A stretch of 64,000 bases of DNA from Bermanella sp. WJH001 (GCF_030070105.1 NZ_JASJOO010000003.1:419155-483154); one strand, 5' to 3'; shown: positions 1 to 9,272, counted from the first letter of the stretch. The notes: generated by a model from the sequence alone, not told the origin. Translations and numbers: made by a program.

Positions 1-426
1 GCTTGTATGGCTAATACCCCTGAAACATCTGAATTTACGTCAATCAAACAACGAGCAGTGAAAGCTAAAGCCGCACATTCGTCTAATCACCCTAACCAAC
101 AAGTGAAATCTTTAATGCCGTTTGCAGGTAACCCTAAACAAGAAATGCCGTTTGGTTTACCATTTAAATTAACGGATTATTTAGAGCTGGTTGAGCTGAC
201 TGGACGAATGATTCGGGATGATAAGCGTGGCAGTATTTCAAATACATTACCGTCTATTTTAGAGCTTTTGAACATAGAGCCAGATAACTGGTTAAAATTA
301 ACCACGTCATTTGAATCGAATTTTAAAGATTTAGTTGGCAACCCCACTGCTTTAGGCAAAGCAATCGAGTTGCTTGATCGTAAGCGGCGACCTAACCTCA
401 AAAACTGCCAAACCTTACTTACGTAA
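1..426 (+). pseudogene. C-terminal part of a Y1/REP-associated-type transposase (5'-truncated by window edge or decayed)
   Basis: The reading frame is open from the first base of the window; an internal ATG lies at position 7, so the true start is probably outside. The visible ~140 residues carry the C-terminal extension typical of the larger IS200-like (Y1) transposases of marine gammaproteobacteria: a LPFKLTDYLELVELTGR-like block, an IRDDKRG motif, then a tryptophan-containing helical region. The catalytic HUH and tyrosine motifs are not in the window, so whether the gene is intact cannot be decided. The family call is from memory of this C-terminal block. REP-like palindromes that such enzymes can mobilise occur at 8609-8659. 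Confidence 0.6.
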
Positions 427-549
427 ACATCACACAAAAATCAGCTTAAGACGCTATTCATTGGCGGAATGACTGCTGCACGGTTTTTCAAAAAAAACGA
501 TTGCATCAAGATTTAAACACAAATAAATCAGACTAATGAGGGTAAATCT

Positions 550-810
550 CACCTTTCACTTAAACATTTAATGGGGCGAAGATTAAAACTAGCTCACCTC
601 AGCTTATATTTTTAACCTTGTATTAACATGAGTGTCTTACTTATTTTTATTAACATGAGTGTCTTACTTATTTTTTACTTATTTTTATTAACGTGAGTGT
701 CTTACTTATTTATACACCTTTCACTTAAACATTTAATGGGGCGAAGATTTAAACTAGCTCACCTCAGCTTATATTTTTAACCTTGTATTAACGTGAGTGT
801 CTTACTTAAT
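550..810. repeat. 96-bp direct duplication plus short-motif repeats in a non-coding stretch (427-853)
   Basis: Positions 550-645 and 715-810 are near-identical direct copies (I count three mismatches in 96 bases). Within and between them, the 25-base motif beginning TATTAACATGAGTGTCTTAC occurs at 621, 648, 686 and 786, the last two with ACGTG instead of ACATG. No convincing gene is present between 427 and 853. A fifth copy of the motif, with one further change, lies far away at 47354-47378 in the cassette region. Confidence 0.85.
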
Positions 811-853
811 TATTTGCGTGTCCCAGCCCACGTATTTTTGTGGGCGAGATAAT

Positions 854-1366
854 TTACTTGTTATGTAAATATTTAGAATGCAACCCATTAATAAGGCTAT
901 CTGTATATTCACCTAGCTTCTTCTTTTCAGCATACTGTGTTGTTGTTAAAACGAAGGATGCATTTACTTTATTAATCTCATTTTTAGACAATATTATGTA
1001 AAAATATGAACCAAAGCTAAAAGCAGATGTTGGTGTTTTTCCTTTAATAAAATACTCAGGCTTGTTTACATCTGACAATGCAGGTTTCCATGACCAATAT
1101 TCACTAAGTTTTACGTAAGTTCGATTATCTTCTTTATCTATACTACTCCCTCTAGGGAGAGGAGCTTTTTCTGAAGAGTGAAGTATAGTCCAGCCATTAT
1201 CCTGAAACACTGAATTAATATTCTTCGCAAGTCCATCAACACTATCACTAAAGGTTAAATTTACTTTTGGTATTATTTCATTAGAGATAATACGTTCACT
1301 TTTAGGTTGTAAACTCCCACAAGATGCGAGCGTAAATACACAAAGTATTATTAATAATATTCTCAT
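854..1366 (-). CDS. Predicted lipoprotein, unknown function
   Basis: A 170-residue protein starting with a classic lipoprotein signal: a short positive N-terminus, a hydrophobic stretch and the lipobox LASC with Cys at about residue 16. The mature part has no motif I can name; it resembles small orphan lipoproteins of Shewanella and Vibrio accessory regions, but I would not assign a family. It stands alone between a repeat field (550-810) and a 17-bp tandem repeat (1401-1445), and the local base composition is AT-rich compared with psd. This suggests an accessory, possibly cassette-borne gene. Confidence 0.7.
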   Translation of the reverse strand: MRILLIILCVFTLASCGSLQPKSERIISNEIIPKVNLTFSDSVDGLAKNINSVFQDNGWTILHSSEKAPLPRGSSIDKEDNRTYVKLSEYWSWKPALSDVNKPEYFIKGKTPTSAFSFGSYFYIILSKNEINKVNASFVLTTTQYAEKKKLGEYTDSLINGLHSKYLHNK

Positions 1367-1400
1367 ATAGTTCCTATTAGCATAACATTTTAATAATCAG

Positions 1401-1445
1401 ACCTTGCAAGCTTCACTACCTTGCAAGCTTCACTACCTTGCAAGG
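1401..1445. repeat. 17-bp tandem repeat, 2.6 copies
   Basis: The unit ACCTTGCAAGCTTCACT is present at 1401-1417 and 1418-1434, followed by a partial copy ACCTTGCAAGG at 1435-1445. Each unit contains the palindrome CTTGCAAG. It lies upstream of the lipoprotein gene start at 1366. Confidence 0.85.
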
Positions 1446-1535
1446 TAACAACACCTCATTATGTCTACCTACATTCAAAAGTGCCAACTTTTATAAGCTT
1501 TAACCGTAAAGCCAATGAATCAAAAACCAGCATGC

Positions 1536-1562
1536 ACAAAAAAGGAGCCGAAGCTCCTTTAA
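1536..1562 (-). terminator. Rho-independent terminator of psd
   Basis: Stem AAAGGAGC (1541-1548), loop CGAA, stem GCTCCTTT (1553-1560). Read on the minus strand it is followed by a T-rich run and sits just downstream of the psd stop at 1588. Confidence 0.8.
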
Positions 1563-1587
1563 TATTGACTCAATCACACATTAACCA

Positions 1588-2436
1588 TTAAGCAATGGCT
1601 TGGCCCATCATCAACGGTGAAGAGGCTTTAATTTCATCTAAGAATTTAACCGTATCTTCTGGGAAACACAGAATCACGGTTGAGCCTAATTTAAAGCGGC
1701 CCATTTCTGCGCCTTTTTCTAATTTGATTTCACCTTGTGAATAGTTTTGTACTTGAGCTTGTTTTGGTAGTGGGCATACCTGACCAGACCATACGGTTTC
1801 GATACCCGCTACGATCATGGCACCCACCAGCACCATGGCCATTGGGCCAAACTCGGTATCAAACATACACACTAAGCGTTCGTTACGTGCAAACAAACCA
1901 TCCACCCCTTCGGCGGTGGCTGGGTTCACACTGAATAAATCACCCGGTACATAAACGGTTTCTTTTAGTGTGCCGGCACATGGCATGTGCACGCGGTGGT
2001 AATCTTTTGGGCTTAAATAAATGGTGGCAAATTCACCATTCATGTATGGGGTAGCGCGTTGGTTATCGCCGCCTAATAATTCCACTACGCTAAAGTCACG
2101 ACCTTTGGCTTGAAAGCAACGACCTAATTCAATTTTACCAAGTTGACTGACCGCACCGTCAGCTGGGCTAACCAGTTTGGCATCGGCAATTGGGCGCGCG
2201 CCATCTTTTAGTTCACGGGTAAAAAAGTCATTAAAATTTTCAAATTGATCTAGGTCTTCAATTTTTGCTTCGCTCATGTTCACGTCATATTTTGCCGCGA
2301 ATTTTTTAATGAACGTGCTTTTAATAAACTCTATTTTGGTACTGGCAAACCAACCAACAATACGACTTAAAGTATGTTGCGGGATGATGTATTGGCTTAA
2401 AACAAATAGTGCGTTTTTATTCACTGTGTATTCCAC
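1588..2436 (-). CDS. psd: Phosphatidylserine decarboxylase proenzyme
   Basis: This pyruvoyl enzyme decarboxylates phosphatidylserine to phosphatidylethanolamine at the inner membrane. The 282-residue length is normal for the proteobacterial PSD-B type. The self-cleavage motif LGST is at residues 250-253 near the C-terminus, with Ser252 expected to become the pyruvoyl group; the conserved YHRVHMP segment is near residue 146 and PADG near 91. The start lies 12 nt downstream of the rhdA stop, so the two are probably co-transcribed in the order rhdA-psd, as in Pseudomonas. A hairpin terminator follows the stop. Confidence 0.97.
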   Translation of the reverse strand: MEYTVNKNALFVLSQYIIPQHTLSRIVGWFASTKIEFIKSTFIKKFAAKYDVNMSEAKIEDLDQFENFNDFFTRELKDGARPIADAKLVSPADGAVSQLGKIELGRCFQAKGRDFSVVELLGGDNQRATPYMNGEFATIYLSPKDYHRVHMPCAGTLKETVYVPGDLFSVNPATAEGVDGLFARNERLVCMFDTEFGPMAMVLVGAMIVAGIETVWSGQVCPLPKQAQVQNYSQGEIKLEKGAEMGRFKLGSTVILCFPEDTVKFLDEIKASSPLMMGQAIA

Positions 2437-2448
2437 TTTTTTTAAAAA

Positions 2449-3264
2449 TTATTGGCAGGTTTCGATGGGAGTGTTTGGGTCATTACCCCATTCGCTCCAT
2501 GAACCTGCATATGCTTTAACCGGCCAGCCTAATTGCTTACATATCACATAAGTTAAACCTGAACGGCGGTGTGTTTGGCAATGGGTCACAATGGTTTTTT
2601 CACCTGTGATGCCCAATTCATTTAATTCTTGTTTCACTGCATCCAAATCACGCAGAACTAAATCCGCTTGTGTATCTAAAGCGCGGGTGAACTCGTAGCT
2701 TTTTGCACCAGGTAGATGACCGCCACGGGCACTAACGGCTTTTTCGCCTGTGTATTCTGCAAAAGAACGAGCATCCCATATTTCGATGCTGTTATCACTG
2801 ATCGCTTGTAGCAATTGCGTTTTATCAATCGTCACACTCTCATCAATCTGTGTCACCTGATAATCGCTAGGCTGCGCTTCATTGGCTTTGCTTTGAACTG
2901 GGCACTGTTGGGCAAGCCAAGCGTGAATACCACCATTTAAAAAACTGTAATGTTTATGACCAATGGCATCGAGCACCCAGATCATTCGACCCGCCCATGG
3001 GCCACCATCATCGTCATATACAACTACGTGAGTATCTGGGGTTAAACCCAAGCGACCAAACAATAAACTCAATTGCTCTTTGGTGGGTAATAAACCTGGG
3101 GCAGGTGGCACGCCCAGTTGAATGTGGCTAGGAGGAACATGGATAGCACCTGGAATATGCGCAGCTGAGTAGGTTTCAGCTTTGCCCAGATCTAAAATCA
3201 ATAACTTCCCTTGATCCAGCTCACTGACCAGTTGGCTGGGTTCAATGATGAGTGGCAGCGTCAT
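2449..3264 (-). CDS. rhdA: Thiosulfate sulfurtransferase (two-domain rhodanese)
   Basis: Two tandem rhodanese domains (about residues 8-125 and 150-268). The catalytic loop in the second domain is CQTHRRS with active Cys229, close to the CQTHHRS loop of Azotobacter RhdA and unlike the CGSGVT loop of SseA-type mercaptopyruvate sulfurtransferases. The family moves sulfane sulfur from thiosulfate to thiophilic acceptors. The length (271 aa) matches RhdA. It is followed closely by psd and preceded by an HDOD gene on the same strand, the order I recall from Pseudomonas, which supports orthology. Confidence 0.93.
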   Translation of the reverse strand: MTLPLIIEPSQLVSELDQGKLLILDLGKAETYSAAHIPGAIHVPPSHIQLGVPPAPGLLPTKEQLSLLFGRLGLTPDTHVVVYDDDGGPWAGRMIWVLDAIGHKHYSFLNGGIHAWLAQQCPVQSKANEAQPSDYQVTQIDESVTIDKTQLLQAISDNSIEIWDARSFAEYTGEKAVSARGGHLPGAKSYEFTRALDTQADLVLRDLDAVKQELNELGITGEKTIVTHCQTHRRSGLTYVICKQLGWPVKAYAGSWSEWGNDPNTPIETCQ

Positions 3265-3322
3265 ATGATGGCCTCGATAAGTTTGGGGGCATTTTAAACA
3301 AGCTTGTCCCGTGTGTCAGGTG

Positions 3323-4933
3323 TTATCGGGACAATTTATATCGCTCAAGGGCGTGACTGGTACTTTGACAGACGGTTTTAAAGGCTTTGTATTCTTGATC
3401 ACTGATGGGTTGCTCGCCATTGCTAACATCCGCGTACACCACACCCACAGGGCGATTAGTGGAAAACAATGACATGATCATAAAGTTTTGGCTGCCTAGT
3501 GTGCTTGCGGTATCTGTTGTTAGCATGTTCAAGGCTTGTTCTGAATTAGCGCGGTCCACTTTAAAACTTGCTTTTTTGGCCACTAATTTCTCAAATAAAC
3601 GATTGTCTTTAAGGTCAATTTTGAGACTGCGTAATGGGTCTGAACTGTCGATGCCAAAACAATAAACAGGGCGTAAGCAGTCCCCTGTTTTGTTTAATAT
3701 GCAAATAAATCCTCGCCTCATGCCAATGCCTTGATTCAGCGCTTTATTGCAACTTAAAAAGATATTATGGATTTCGTCAAAATCTGAAATCTCTTTATTA
3801 AGATGAGACAGGGCTTCTACAATTACTTTTTTATTGACCGTTCTTGGTGGAATCTCTGTTAATTTTAAAACCCGTTCTGCGGGCTTGAGAGGCTGCGCTT
3901 TTTTAACCTTAGCAGGCTGATCTGTTGGCACATCAAACCAACATTTATAAACCGGCCTGACCCAAGCTGGATCATTAATGCGTGATTGTGGCCACAACAA
4001 TGAAACCGCAGGAGGCAATACTTGCTCAACCATTAGCTGGCGACTCATCTTAATGGCTAACTGGTGATTCTGTGCCGTTACTTGAGTCAGTTCTAAACCA
4101 CTTAAATGGGCAAGCGCCCGTTGACTGCGCAAGGCTCGATGACTCATCCATCCATTTTGTACCTGCTGCGCCAGATGACTTAACAGCAACATAATTGTGC
4201 TGGGTTTGCTTTTTAAATGACGCAACACATGGTCATCATCACTTAAGCGCATATGGTGTTGACTTAAAATTTGCCCCCAATGACGCAAACTAGGCCACTG
4301 GGCACGTTCTAATATTTGTTGCGAAAGTTCTGGTAACTGAATTTGTCGCCCTATCATGCGGTAAATATCTTCAAGCAAACAACCGAACACACTGGTTTCT
4401 ACCTTGGCACTGGCTTTAAAGTCATGTTGTATTAAGTACTGACTTTCTAGCATCTTGCTATAACCCACATGCCACATATACCAAGTGGGTGCCCCGGCTA
4501 ATATGGTGGCCCATTTTAATTTTTCACCAGAACCACTGTGGGTTTGTTTAGCCCAATGCTCGACTAACGTGCCTGCCAATGTGCTCACGGCTTGTGCTTG
4601 CAAATAGCCCTTTTGCATGGCATCACTCTTGTGCAGGGTCATTTTAGGGGCTTGTTTGATGTAATGTATCACCCCTTGCATACCCAGCATGGTCATGACG
4701 TGATTTAAATTCAAAATAGCGGTATCTGGGTTGGGATTCTTACGATTAGCCGCTAAAAATAAATGCAGGCACAAAGCAGGGTCTCGCTCTATGGTATGTG
4801 CCATATCTGCAAGAGACGCCCCAGATTTAATTTGCTTTGTGAGCAGTTGGGCAGAGACTTTTAAGATAGGCAGTTGCGCTGATGTGGCCAATTCAAGCCA
4901 AGCTCGTGCCCCTTTTATGGTTTTTGCTTCCAT
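3323..4933 (-). CDS. HDOD-domain protein with C-terminal GAF-like domain
   Basis: A 536-residue cytoplasmic protein. Residues ~10-230 resemble an HDOD domain (a non-catalytic HD-like fold used in signalling), beginning with a typical LP.L..SAQLL segment and DPALCLHLF helix. Residues ~370-530 look like a GAF-like sensor domain with a VGVVYAD strand near the end. It lies head-to-head with motA, and a homologous gene occupies the same place beside motA in Pseudomonas, so a role in motility or second-messenger signalling is plausible. This is inference from context; no ligand or partner is visible. Confidence 0.8.
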   Translation of the reverse strand: MEAKTIKGARAWLELATSAQLPILKVSAQLLTKQIKSGASLADMAHTIERDPALCLHLFLAANRKNPNPDTAILNLNHVMTMLGMQGVIHYIKQAPKMTLHKSDAMQKGYLQAQAVSTLAGTLVEHWAKQTHSGSGEKLKWATILAGAPTWYMWHVGYSKMLESQYLIQHDFKASAKVETSVFGCLLEDIYRMIGRQIQLPELSQQILERAQWPSLRHWGQILSQHHMRLSDDDHVLRHLKSKPSTIMLLLSHLAQQVQNGWMSHRALRSQRALAHLSGLELTQVTAQNHQLAIKMSRQLMVEQVLPPAVSLLWPQSRINDPAWVRPVYKCWFDVPTDQPAKVKKAQPLKPAERVLKLTEIPPRTVNKKVIVEALSHLNKEISDFDEIHNIFLSCNKALNQGIGMRRGFICILNKTGDCLRPVYCFGIDSSDPLRSLKIDLKDNRLFEKLVAKKASFKVDRANSEQALNMLTTDTASTLGSQNFMIMSLFSTNRPVGVVYADVSNGEQPISDQEYKAFKTVCQSTSHALERYKLSR

Positions 4934-5054
4934 TCGATTTGAGGAAAGACCTTTTCTAAACTTTAATTAACTATAGTCGGACTTTGAGCAAACTGGCCCA
5001 CGGATTTCACCTTTAATTTCAAAAGGACGAACGGGCTAAGAGGGATAGACAGGA

Positions 5055-5906
5055 ATGTTATTCATAGTTGGTTTAATAGTAGTGTGTGCCAGTGTGGTCT
5101 TCGGCTACATTGGCAGCCATGGTGTGCTTGCCGCGCTTTGGCAGCCCTATGAGTTTTTGATCATATTAGGGGCCGGTATTGGTGCCCACATAATAAGTAA
5201 CCCCAGCGCGGTTCACATTGATACCTTTAAGCAGCTCCCTCAGGTCATCACCGGCGGCAAAGCCAATAAAGCCATGTACATGGATTGTTTGAGCTTAATC
5301 TACGACATTCTTAATAAAAGCCGTAAAGAAGGCATGATGTCCATCGAGGGGGATGTGGAAAACCCCCAACAAAGCGGTGTGTTCTCTAAGTACCCTGCTA
5401 TTCAAAACAATCACGCCTTGGCCGACTTTATTGCTGATTACTTCCGCCTCATCGCCGCCGGTAATATGCAAGCCCACGAGCTAGACGCGTTAATGGATAT
5501 GGAGATCGACTCTCGCCTGCATGAACTAACCGGCCCAGCAACCGCCGTACAAAAAATCGCAGACGCCATGCCCGGCTTTGGTATCGTGGCGGCGGTTTTA
5601 GGTATCGTGATCACCATGGGGGCCATTGATGGCCCCATGGAAGAATTAGGCCGCCACATTGCAGCGGCATTGGTGGGGACGTTCTCAGGTATCTTATTTG
5701 GTTACGGCTTCTTTGGTCCTATTGCCAGTAAAATGGAGCACAATGCCCACGAAGAGATCAAACTCTATGAGTCCGCCAAAGCCACCATTGTTGCTTCGGT
5801 AAATGGTCTACCGCCTCAGTTGGCCGTGGAGTTTGGCCGCAAAGTGTTATTTGCCCATGGCAGGCCTAGTTTTAACGAACTCGAATCAAAAGTTCGGGGC
5901 CGTTAA
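5055..5906 (+). CDS. motA: Flagellar motor stator protein MotA
   Basis: The 283-residue proton-channel stator subunit. It has four predicted membrane segments: two near the N-terminus, and a second pair around residues 170-220 containing the MPGFGIVAAVLGIVITMG block that carries the conserved prolines and glycines of the MotA channel. The long cytoplasmic loop between the pairs is typical of the part that contacts FliG. Thirty-four bases separate it from motB, so they form one operon. The size matches E. coli-type MotA. Confidence 0.97.
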   Translation: MLFIVGLIVVCASVVFGYIGSHGVLAALWQPYEFLIILGAGIGAHIISNPSAVHIDTFKQLPQVITGGKANKAMYMDCLSLIYDILNKSRKEGMMSIEGDVENPQQSGVFSKYPAIQNNHALADFIADYFRLIAAGNMQAHELDALMDMEIDSRLHELTGPATAVQKIADAMPGFGIVAAVLGIVITMGAIDGPMEELGRHIAAALVGTFSGILFGYGFFGPIASKMEHNAHEEIKLYESAKATIVASVNGLPPQLAVEFGRKVLFAHGRPSFNELESKVRGR

Positions 5907-5940
5907 TGAATATCACCCCCGCGTGACTTGAGGTCGTAAC

Positions 5941-6969
5941 ATGGATAAGTTTGACCAACAAAGCATTGTCATCAAACGTATTAAAAAAGGCAGCCATGGT
6001 CATCATGGTGGCGCGTGGAAAGTAGCGCTTGCTGACTTTGCCATGGCCATGATGGCCCTGTTTTTAATTTTGTGGTTAATCAACTCATCCAACGAAGAAG
6101 AAATTGCCGCCGTTGCCGGTTACTTTAATGACCCTGCCGCCTATGAAGACGGCAAAAAAGTACCCAGCAAATGGGTCATTGATTTAGGCGGTAGCCCATC
6201 GGTACAAAACAACGTGGCCACCAGCCAAACCGTTGACCCTACTCAAGTGTTACAAGCCGAAGAAATAGAAAGCGCCGCAGAAGCCATAGAACAAGCACGG
6301 CTTGAATCCATGGAAGCGGAATTCAAAGAAAAAATAAACGACAGTGCGACCCTTAGCCCTTACAAAGATCAGTTGAAAGTCGACATCACCAGCGAGGGGT
6401 TACGTATTCAAATTGTGGATAAAACCAATCGCCCCATGTTTGACCCAGGCTCATCACGGCTAAAATATTACGCTGAAGATATTCTGTATGAGCTGGCACC
6501 CATTCTTGTATCTGTGCCTAACCGAGTGTCTATTACAGGCCATACCGATAGCAGCGGTAGCGCTAATGTTTGGGATGCAGGTAACTGGGAATTATCCGCC
6601 AGCCGTGCTAACGCAGCCCGTCGTGCCCTTGGGGATGCTGGTTTGCCCGAACCTAAAATTGCACAAGTTGTGGGCATGGGTGACAAAGCCCACTTTAACA
6701 TTGAAGATCCAACTGATCCCATCAATCGCCGTATTGCCATTGTGGTATTAAATAAACGCAGCGATAAAGCCATAGCTTCTCGTGCCGGCGGTTATAACGC
6801 CGACAAAGATGCGCAAGATGTGGAAGGCGACTTAGGTGAAGCCGACAAAGAACGTGATGAAGCCGTGAGTAAAACCGGCAGCTTACTGCAAGAGCTGCAA
6901 GAGCGCAGCGAAGACACCAAGCAATACGATCAACCACCACCGGATGTTCAAGATGATGCTTTCTGGTAA
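5941..6969 (+). CDS. motB: Flagellar motor stator protein MotB
   Basis: The peptidoglycan-anchored stator subunit, 342 residues. A single N-terminal membrane segment starts with the sequence ADFAMAMMALFL; Asp32 is the expected proton-carrying residue. A linker leads to an OmpA-like peptidoglycan-binding domain (about residues 150-275) with the ISITGHTDSSG-like and SASRANAARRAL signatures. The C-terminal ~65 residues are a charged tail. It pairs with motA upstream, and the next gene overlaps its 3' end by 26 bases. Confidence 0.97.
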   Translation: MDKFDQQSIVIKRIKKGSHGHHGGAWKVALADFAMAMMALFLILWLINSSNEEEIAAVAGYFNDPAAYEDGKKVPSKWVIDLGGSPSVQNNVATSQTVDPTQVLQAEEIESAAEAIEQARLESMEAEFKEKINDSATLSPYKDQLKVDITSEGLRIQIVDKTNRPMFDPGSSRLKYYAEDILYELAPILVSVPNRVSITGHTDSSGSANVWDAGNWELSASRANAARRALGDAGLPEPKIAQVVGMGDKAHFNIEDPTDPINRRIAIVVLNKRSDKAIASRAGGYNADKDAQDVEGDLGEADKERDEAVSKTGSLLQELQERSEDTKQYDQPPPDVQDDAFW

Positions 6970-7588
6970 ACACACCATCACGCTGACGCTACTGCTGCTC
7001 TTAACCTTTGCTCAAATAACAAAGGCAGAACCCGTTGCAAAGGCCATTTTAATTACCCCAAGTGTGTTGGCTAAATCTGCCGACGCCCCTGCGCGCGAGA
7101 TACAACTCGGTGGCGATATTCATTCACATGACACCTTAACCAGTGGTGAAAATGCGCGAGCTATTTTACGCTTTAACGAAGGCACCATGCTCACAATGGG
7201 TGGTAATACTCAGATGAAAATTGAAGACTTTATCTTCAGTGATAATAAAAAACAGGCGCGTTTTGAATTTCTCAAAGGGGCCTTCCGAATAGTCACTGGC
7301 GCCATCACCAAAACATCCAATCCGAATTTCTCCGTTAACACGCCCATAGGCTCTATTGGCGTAAGAGGGACTGATTTTTGGGGCGGCAATTTAAGCAATG
7401 ATGAAAGTATTGATGTGGTGTTACTTGAAAGCGAACACACAGTAGAAGTCAGCAATCAATACGGCAAAGTGGTATTAACTCAAAAAGGGGAAGGCACCAC
7501 ACTGCTACCAAATAAACCGCCACTGTCGCCACGAAAATGGCCGCAAGAAAAACTCAATCGCGCATTCAAAACCATTGCCACTGAGTAA
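6944..7588 (+). CDS. Secreted FecR-domain protein overlapping motB
   Basis: A 214-residue protein with an N-terminal signal peptide (hydrophobic LTLLLLLTF core, likely cleavage after AEP-proximal KA). The body is a FecR-like beta domain: GGDIHSHDTLTSGENA, a FNEGTMLTMGGNTQ strand, then the characteristic F.TPIGSIGVRGTDF motif near residue 130. Such stand-alone FecR domains are usually periplasmic and of unknown role; it lacks the cytoplasmic part of true FecR sigma regulators. The ATG at 6944 is inside motB; ATGs at 6953 and 6956 would also fit. The overlap argues for translational coupling to motB. Confidence 0.85.
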   Translation: MFKMMLSGKHTITLTLLLLLTFAQITKAEPVAKAILITPSVLAKSADAPAREIQLGGDIHSHDTLTSGENARAILRFNEGTMLTMGGNTQMKIEDFIFSDNKKQARFEFLKGAFRIVTGAITKTSNPNFSVNTPIGSIGVRGTDFWGGNLSNDESIDVVLLESEHTVEVSNQYGKVVLTQKGEGTTLLPNKPPLSPRKWPQEKLNRAFKTIATE

Positions 7589-7597
7589 ACAAAAACC

Positions 7598-8530
7598 TTA
7601 AGCCTGTGAAAAGCCAAAACTGAGCACATCGTTAATATCACAGGTGTTTTGTTTTAGCATTAAAATACGATCTAAACCAATGGCCACGCCACTGCAATCG
7701 GGTAAACCCTGCTCTAACGCTTGTAAAAAGTTTTCATCCAATGGTCTGGTGTGTTTAAAACGCTGAGCTTGATTGGCAAACCGTTTTTTCTGTTCAAGCA
7801 CATCGGTTAACTCTTGATAGCCATTAGCAAGCTCTAAACCATTGACGTATAACTCAAATCGTTTTGCTAATTGAGCACCATTATCAATTTCAAATGTCTG
7901 TGCTAATGCGGCTTGGCTTGCTGGGTAATTAAAAATAAATACCATGGCGTCTTTAGGTAAGCAAGGTTCAACCACATGACTCATTATGATATCTAAACAT
8001 TCGTCACGACTAAGTGCTAAATCAGCACCAACAAATTCTGTCACACAATCCCTAAGTTGCTCATCGCCAATGTCAAAGACATCGATCTGTGCATACTGTT
8101 TTAACGCTTGGGCATAACTTAAATCAATACGACGTTGTAGCTGTAAAAAATCACCCACCAAAGCGGCTACTTCATCCATTAGTGTTTTTAAATCAAAACC
8201 CAAACGATAGTATTCAAGCATGGTAAATTCAGGGTTGTGTCTGCGTCCCACTTCACCATCACGAAACACTTTACAAATTTGATAAATATCCCCACTGCCT
8301 GAAGCCAGTAATCGCTTCATTGGGTATTCTGGTGAGGTATGCAGGTACACGTTCTGCTCGCATGCTTGAGCAATCATAGGCTGCAAGTTTGCATCATCTA
8401 CTGCGGCTTTTGACAGCACTGGGGTCTCCACTTCCATGACCATACGCTGACGAAAAAAATCACGGATATACGCGTTTAATTGTGCGCGCTGTTGTAATGA
8501 TTCAATTGAAGCAGATGCTTGCCAAGACAT
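7598..8530 (-). CDS. epmA: EF-P (R)-beta-lysine ligase EpmA (PoxA/GenX)
   Basis: A 310-residue class II lysyl-tRNA-synthetase catalytic paralogue without the anticodon-binding domain. It attaches (R)-beta-lysine to Lys34 of elongation factor P. Class II features are visible: motif 2 with FRDGEVGRRHNPEFTMLEYY (about residues 88-108), and the GVAIGLDRILML motif 3 near the C-terminus. Its length is close to E. coli EpmA. The substrate gene efp and the aminomutase gene epmB are the next genes, so all three core pathway members sit together. Confidence 0.95.
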   Translation of the reverse strand: MSWQASASIESLQQRAQLNAYIRDFFRQRMVMEVETPVLSKAAVDDANLQPMIAQACEQNVYLHTSPEYPMKRLLASGSGDIYQICKVFRDGEVGRRHNPEFTMLEYYRLGFDLKTLMDEVAALVGDFLQLQRRIDLSYAQALKQYAQIDVFDIGDEQLRDCVTEFVGADLALSRDECLDIIMSHVVEPCLPKDAMVFIFNYPASQAALAQTFEIDNGAQLAKRFELYVNGLELANGYQELTDVLEQKKRFANQAQRFKHTRPLDENFLQALEQGLPDCSGVAIGLDRILMLKQNTCDINDVLSFGFSQA

Positions 8531-8608
8531 GGGAGTCCTTTTAAAGAAAGGCTTAAGGTAGACACTAAAAAGAAGAGCGCTTGTTAAATTGTTTGCTGTA
8601 ATAAAACC

Positions 8609-8659
8609 GTAGGTCGGGCAATGCCCGACAAATTAATGGTGGGCGCTGCCCACCCTACG
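8609..8659. repeat. REP-like inverted pair (REPIN/BIME-like element)
   Basis: The element starts with GTAG at 8609-8612 and ends with CTAC at 8656-8659. The left half contains the hairpin TCGGGC-AAT-GCCCGA, and the right half TGGGCGCTGCCCA. The layout of a GTAG tetranucleotide plus hairpin, repeated in inverted orientation, is that of REP doublets mobilised by REP-associated tyrosine transposases. It lies between epmA and efp, where it could also affect mRNA ends. Confidence 0.7.
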
Positions 8660-8696
8660 AATTGAGCACAAACAAGGTTTTAGGTTTCTAAAAAAC

Positions 8697-9272
8697 TTAT
8701 TCGCCTTTCGCGCGAGAAACGTAGTCACCGGTGCGGGTATCAATACGCAATACTTCACCAATGTTAATGAACAATGGTACACGCACCATCGCACCTGTCG
8801 TTAAGTAAGCGGGTTTAGAGCCACCCTGCGCCGTATCACCTTTAAGGCCTGGGTCAGTTTCAACCACTTCTAACTCAACAAAGTTAGGAGGCGTTACCGA
8901 GATTGGAGCACCGTTGTATAAGGTTACTTCGTACTTTTCTTGTTCTTTTAACCAGTTCTTAGTATCGCCCACTGCCTCTGGGTGAGCTGGATATTGCTCA
9001 AATGAACCGTCAGTGGCCATGAAATGGTAGAACTCACCATCTGTGTATAGGTACTCCATGGAGTAATCCATCACGTCCGCGCCATCTAGTTTCTCACCAG
9101 ATTTGAACGTACGCTCCCATACACGACCGGTTTTCAGGTTGCGCATTTTCACACGGTTAAAGGCCTGACCTTTACCCGGTTTTACGAATTCGTTTTCCAA
9201 GATGGAGCACGGGTCGCCATCTAACATCACTTTAAGACCAGATTTAAACTCGCTCGTAGAATAGCTCGCCAT
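8697..9272 (-). CDS. efp: Elongation factor P
   Basis: The 191-residue translation factor that relieves ribosome stalling at polyproline stretches. The N-terminal KOW-like domain carries the modification loop KPGKGQAF with Lys34 as the beta-lysylated residue, exactly the E. coli position. Two OB-type domains follow, with the terminal [18 protein letters not shown] signature. It is flanked by its modification enzymes epmA (same strand, downstream) and epmB (divergent). Confidence 0.98.
   Translation of the reverse strand: MASYSTSEFKSGLKVMLDGDPCSILENEFVKPGKGQAFNRVKMRNLKTGRVWERTFKSGEKLDGADVMDYSMEYLYTDGEFYHFMATDGSFEQYPAHPEAVGDTKNWLKEQEKYEVTLYNGAPISVTPPNFVELEVVETDPGLKGDTAQGGSKPAYLTTGAMVRVPLFINIGEVLRIDTRTGDYVSRAKGE

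Noticed and set aside
550-810. attC site in the left-edge repeat
   Set aside because: Although motifs resemble part of 47354-47398, I could not find paired arms with GTTRRRY/RYYYAAC ends here.
6468-6773. Frames on the other strand and in another phase inside motB
   Set aside because: They overlap the OmpA-like domain of motB completely and show no motif of their own.
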